Below the pieces are notes generated by a model, which worked only from the letters and a program-made list of their open reading frames with translations, did not search any database and had not been told where the DNA came from. From JANRLL01 sp033762715 (GTDB lineage: Bacteria > Pseudomonadota > Alphaproteobacteria > Rickettsiales > SXRF01): 64,000 nucleotides of DNA. The position numbers and the translations under genes were made by a program. The first letter of the stretch is position 1. Every line of letters begins with the position of its first letter. The stretch lies in assembly GCA_033762715.1 (NCBI GenBank), contig JANRLL010000012.1:62001-126000 (forward strand), in the 5' to 3' direction. This document shows, one piece after another, positions 61,023 through 64,000 of the stretch.

Positions 61023-62153
61023 ATGGTTATCAATGTTACAAAGCTCCTAGAAGACTTTATCGAGCGCGATGCCTCGGATCTCTATATTACTTATGATGCG
61101 CCACCTTCGTTCCGCGTCAATAGTATGATTGAACCTTATAGCGATGACCGCCTCACAGATGAAGATATTAGCGCGATTCTCAAAGAAATCGTGACACCGG
61201 CTGCTATTGAAGAATTCGAAGCTACACTTGAATATAATACGGCGCTGCATTGGAGACCATCGGCGCGGTTTCGTATCAATCTATTCCGCCAGCGCCAACA
61301 TACGGGCATTGTGATGCGCCGTATCCGTACCGATATCCCATCCTTGTCATCGCTGCATTTGCCTAAAATATACGGCGAGCTGGTAATGGAAAAACGCGGG
61401 CTGATCTTGGTGGTGGGACCGACCGGCTCGGGTAAATCCACCTCACTGGCTGCCATGCTTCAACATCGCAATCTCTACGGCACCGGACATATTGTCACCA
61501 TCGAAGATCCGATCGAATTTATTCTCGATCACCAGCGCTGCATCATTACCCAACGTGACATCGGTATGGATACTTATTCGTTCGGCATTGCCCTTAAAAA
61601 CACGCTGCGCCAATCACCTGATGTGATCGTGATCGGTGAGATCCGCGACAAAGAAACGATGGAACACGCTATCGTGTTTGCCGAAACCGGCCATCTATGC
61701 TTGGCCACACTGCACGCCAATAACGCCAACCAAGCCATTGAGCGTATTTTGAACTTCTTCCCTGAAGAAAAACATGCGCAGGTGCTGCTGAACTTATCTC
61801 TCAATTTGAAAGCGGTTATGTCGCAGCGCTTACTACCCAATACGCGGGGATCGCGCACCATTGCGCTCGAGATCTTGCGCAACCAAGGCATCATCCGCAC
61901 ACTGATTAAAGAAGGCAACGTCAAAGAAATCAAAGAATTCATCGAAAAGGGCCGCGATCTGGGCATGCAAAGCTTTGAGCAAGCGCTGATTGATCTCTAT
62001 ACGCAAGGCGTTATCACTGAAGACGTAGCGCTGACTGAAGCCGATAACCCCGCTAACTTGCGTCTGGCTATTCAGCAATATGAGGTGGCTCGCCGCATGC
62101 AGGCTTCCAAAGCCGATAACGATTTTACGTTGCAAAATCGCGAACGATTCTAA
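61023..62153 (+). CDS. pilU: Type IV pilus ATPase PilU-like
   Basis: Accessory retraction ATPase, 376 residues, paralogous to the gene before it. The N-terminus has RDASDLYITYDAPPSFRVNS. Walker A (GPTGSGKST) is at about residues 132-140; IVTIEDPIEFILDHQ, SPDVIVIGEIRDKETM and ETGHLCLATLHANNA follow. The second protein of the pair lacks a pilus-specific C-terminal AIRNLIRE motif and has IIRTLIKEG, as in PilU. Its 3' end overlaps the convergent ABC gene by 4 nt. Confidence 0.91.
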   Translation: MVINVTKLLEDFIERDASDLYITYDAPPSFRVNSMIEPYSDDRLTDEDISAILKEIVTPAAIEEFEATLEYNTALHWRPSARFRINLFRQRQHTGIVMRRIRTDIPSLSSLHLPKIYGELVMEKRGLILVVGPTGSGKSTSLAAMLQHRNLYGTGHIVTIEDPIEFILDHQRCIITQRDIGMDTYSFGIALKNTLRQSPDVIVIGEIRDKETMEHAIVFAETGHLCLATLHANNANQAIERILNFFPEEKHAQVLLNLSLNLKAVMSQRLLPNTRGSRTIALEILRNQGIIRTLIKEGNVKEIKEFIEKGRDLGMQSFEQALIDLYTQGVITEDVALTEADNPANLRLAIQQYEVARRMQASKADNDFTLQNRERF

Positions 62154-62884
62154 GCAGCGAGTGAATCGCTTTCAATCGCATGCAAGAAGGCTTTCTCCAA
62201 CGAAGTCTCGCTATATTGCTGCTTAAAGGCCGAAGGCGTACCGGTGAAAAACAGCTTGCCGTTATGAATAACGCCAATACGGTCGCAAATCTCATCAATA
62301 TCCGACAAAATATGCGAGCTGAAAAACACCGTGCGTCCCTGCTCGCGCGTCGCAAGCAGCATATTCTTAAGCTTGATGCGCGCTCCAGGATCCAGGCCAC
62401 TCATAGGCTCATCCAAGATCAGCAGCGGCGCATCCACCATAAAAGCACCAAGCAAACCCAGCTTCTGGCCCATGCCCTTGGAATAGGAGCCCACACGGGC
62501 GCTTAGCACATCGGGATTTAAATCCAGTTTTTTTGCTAATTCACGCGCACGCGCTTTATCGAGTTTTTTGCCATAATAGGAAAGGGCCAGATCAAGATAT
62601 TCTTCGCCTTTTAAATAGCGCGACGGCTGGAATTTTTCGGGCAAATAGGACAGCTGCCTGCGCGCATTCAAATCGCGCGTGGATACCGAGAAAATACGAG
62701 CATCGCCTTGATTGGCCGTAATCAGATCGAGCAATATTTTAATCAAAGTGGTCTTACCGGCGCCATTGACACCGATCAAACCAAAAATTTCACCTGGGTT
62801 CAGCGAAAATTGAATGTCGTTCAAGACAGGCTGGGTGCCATAGGATTTATGGATATGCTGAATATCAATCGGTAGCGACGTCAT
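62150..62884 (-). CDS. ABC transporter ATP-binding protein
   Basis: 244 residues. Walker A is GVNGAGKTTLIKIL, signature is SYSKGMGQKLGLL (an S-K-G-M variant of LSGGQ), Walker B is LLILDEPMSGLDP, and the switch His is in TVFFSSHILSDI. This is the ABC-2 type (CcmA/NatA-like) group, which usually pairs with a membrane permease. No permease is visible in the window; it may lie beyond the right edge or elsewhere. The gene ends convergently on pilU. Confidence 0.92.
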   Translation of the reverse strand: MTSLPIDIQHIHKSYGTQPVLNDIQFSLNPGEIFGLIGVNGAGKTTLIKILLDLITANQGDARIFSVSTRDLNARRQLSYLPEKFQPSRYLKGEEYLDLALSYYGKKLDKARARELAKKLDLNPDVLSARVGSYSKGMGQKLGLLGAFMVDAPLLILDEPMSGLDPGARIKLKNMLLATREQGRTVFFSSHILSDIDEICDRIGVIHNGKLFFTGTPSAFKQQYSETSLEKAFLHAIESDSLAA

Positions 62885-62891
62885 ACGATCC

Positions 62892-63776
62892 TTACTGATT
62901 TTGATTGAGGTTTTTATACATATTCATCAACCCGCCAAAGCCTTCTTGCTGCTGCTTTGGAGGCTCAGCCGTAGGCTGCGGCGTGCGGATAAGCGGTGTT
63001 TGCGGCTGCGGATTAGCTTTTTCGGCTGGGGTCACTTGAATATTGATGCCTTGCGGTTGCGGCGGTGGTTCTTTTTCTTCTTCGACACCAATCGTCACCG
63101 GCAACACCTTCCCTTCGAATACATCCATTTTATAGGATGAAAACGTTTGGTTCGGTTTCAAATCGAATATTACCATCTGGCGAATCTGATCGACCTCAAT
63201 TTTATCATTCGGCTGCTTCGACCATATGTCATTGACGCGCCCCATATCCTGCGGCCGCCAAGCGAGGCGCACCTGATCGCTGCTAATAGCTGAAACCTCC
63301 AGATCGCCGATATCCTTAGGGGTAGACTGGGTAATACGGCGATCATTGACCCATACGCTCCAATCATCGGCCGAATGGAACACGATGGATTTGAGGAAAA
63401 ACTGCGGATAGGTGAAGTAGGCACTATGTTTGACTTCCTTCTTACCAAAAATGGCCGCCATCTTATTCAAGAAATCGGCCTCATCGGCCGTCATTTCTTT
63501 TTCATTGCCGTTGGAATATTTGATGTAGGTGTTGATCGCGAGATGAATCTGGCGGATCTCATCGGGGCTGTAGAACATGCTAGGCACTACTGGCGGCGGA
63601 CCATCCTCACGCTTGAGCAGCAACATAGGAATAGCGGCGGGCCGATTAGGATTGGCGGGATCTTTTTTGTCGGCCATCTCCCCCTCTTCGGTTATTTGCT
63701 GTGCATGCGAAGCCAAGGGCATTGCAGCCATGAATGCCAAGCCAATCAGTGCCATCATCTGCCACTTAATTGTCAC
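62892..63776 (-). CDS. Uncharacterised secreted protein
   Basis: 294 residues from a GTG at 63776 (alternatives ATG 63758/63755). A Sec signal (MMALIGLAFMAAMPLASHA) is followed by a unique domain of about 170 residues (SPDEIRQIHLAINTYIKYSN, YPQFFLKSIVFHSADDWSVW) and a Pro/Gln-rich tail (PPPQPQGINIQVTPAEK). Not recognised. It overlaps the upstream partial gene by 11 nt and ends 7 nt before the ABC ATPase gene, so the three genes are probably one transcript. Confidence 0.78.
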   Translation of the reverse strand: MTIKWQMMALIGLAFMAAMPLASHAQQITEEGEMADKKDPANPNRPAAIPMLLLKREDGPPPVVPSMFYSPDEIRQIHLAINTYIKYSNGNEKEMTADEADFLNKMAAIFGKKEVKHSAYFTYPQFFLKSIVFHSADDWSVWVNDRRITQSTPKDIGDLEVSAISSDQVRLAWRPQDMGRVNDIWSKQPNDKIEVDQIRQMVIFDLKPNQTFSSYKMDVFEGKVLPVTIGVEEEKEPPPQPQGINIQVTPAEKANPQPQTPLIRTPQPTAEPPKQQQEGFGGLMNMYKNLNQNQ

Positions 63777-64000
63777 TTTGCCCCGCTGTATCGTTGTTTG
63801 AATTATGCTGATTCGTAACCGGTGCAATACCCAAATCTTTCAAGCCAAACCAGTTAAATTTGATATTGCTGCTTACCAGCAAAAATTGGCCTGTATCTAC
63901 AATATTGCGCAACGCGGCATCGGTCGGGCGGCTGGCGCGCGTAATGCTGAACTGGTTGACTTGGGTAATACCCGGCAACTCCGTCTGCAGCGCATCCATA
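63766..64000 (-). CDS. Uncharacterised protein, C-terminal part (runs off the right edge)
   Basis: The last 77 or so codons of a longer gene; the ATG at the window edge may be internal. Readable sequence includes GQFLLVSSNIKFNWFGLKD and ends in an Asn/Asp-rich tail. The stop overlaps the start of the secreted protein gene. No domain can be assigned from this fragment. Confidence 0.55.
   Translation of the reverse strand, partial: MDALQTELPGITQVNQFSITRASRPTDAALRNIVDTGQFLLVSSNIKFNWFGLKDLGIAPVTNQHNSNNDTAGQSDN

Noticed and set aside
1..64000. CRISPR arrays, tRNA or rRNA genes, prophage or restriction islands
   Set aside because: No regular direct repeats with spacers, no cloverleaf or rRNA sequence and no phage structural or restriction genes were seen. 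The single holin-like gene is not enough to call a prophage.

Overview
The window is a gene-dense chromosomal segment of roughly balanced GC content from an alphaproteobacterium. Lineage-typical families support this: the complex I accessory subunit NDUFA12, the DUF1013/TrcR cell-cycle regulator, DUF6898 and DUF2155 proteins, MlaD next to DUF2155, a hisB-DUF2628-hisH-hisA-hisF-hisE cluster divergent from hslVU, and dnaG followed by rpoD. LptFG, an RND pump, PagL and MlaD show a Gram-negative envelope. Tandem prepilins and a PilT/PilU pair suggest type IV pilus-like motility. No rRNA, tRNA, CRISPR array or insertion sequence was seen. The exact order is not decidable from sequence alone; a Micavibrionales-like lineage is only a guess.

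Layout. 0-5.5 kb: tripartite RND efflux operon (outer-membrane factor cut by the left edge) divergent from an HxlR regulator, with three palindromes between them. 5.5-11.3 kb: one long minus-strand histidine operon with unrelated small genes inserted by 1-4 nt overlaps. 11.4-17.5 kb: hslVU, lptFG, pepA-holC. 17.6-24.8 kb: diguanylate cyclase, an orphan gene, prfC, a holin-like protein, a receiver protein whose phosphoacceptor Asp is Glu, a membrane acyltransferase and a PagL-type lipid A deacylase. 24.8-29 kb: malate synthase, two near-identical prepilin genes with identical terminators, and trcR. 29-37.4 kb: enoyl-CoA hydratase, an orphan, a patatin, glutaryl-CoA dehydrogenase, TrhO, and a large adenosine-deaminase-like protein with a Rossmann/SLOG-like C-terminal domain.

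37.4-41.5 kb: a class II (B12-dependent) ribonucleotide reductase behind a 345-bp control region with DnaA-box-like sites. 41.6-43 kb: a run of very small genes (72-aa protein, CsbD, 50-aa lipoprotein) separated by strong hairpin terminators. 43-50 kb: xerD with a 49-aa membrane microprotein, aroK-aroB-CNNM transporter-DUF6898-PBP1A, and a YgjP-like metalloprotease. 50-56 kb: dnaG, rpoD (with a histone-H1-like Lys/Ala/Pro-rich tail), NDUFA12, mlaD, DUF2155. 56-64 kb: pyrD, a secreted protein, a TPR protein followed by pilT and pilU, then an ABC ATPase and two unrecognised genes running off the right edge.

Most of the window is housekeeping. The most unusual items are the deaminase/SLOG-like fusion (35.1-37.4 kb), the homogenised prepilin pair, the non-canonical receiver, the tail on RpoD and the DnaA-box cluster in front of nrdJ. 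No compact multi-gene defence island is visible.
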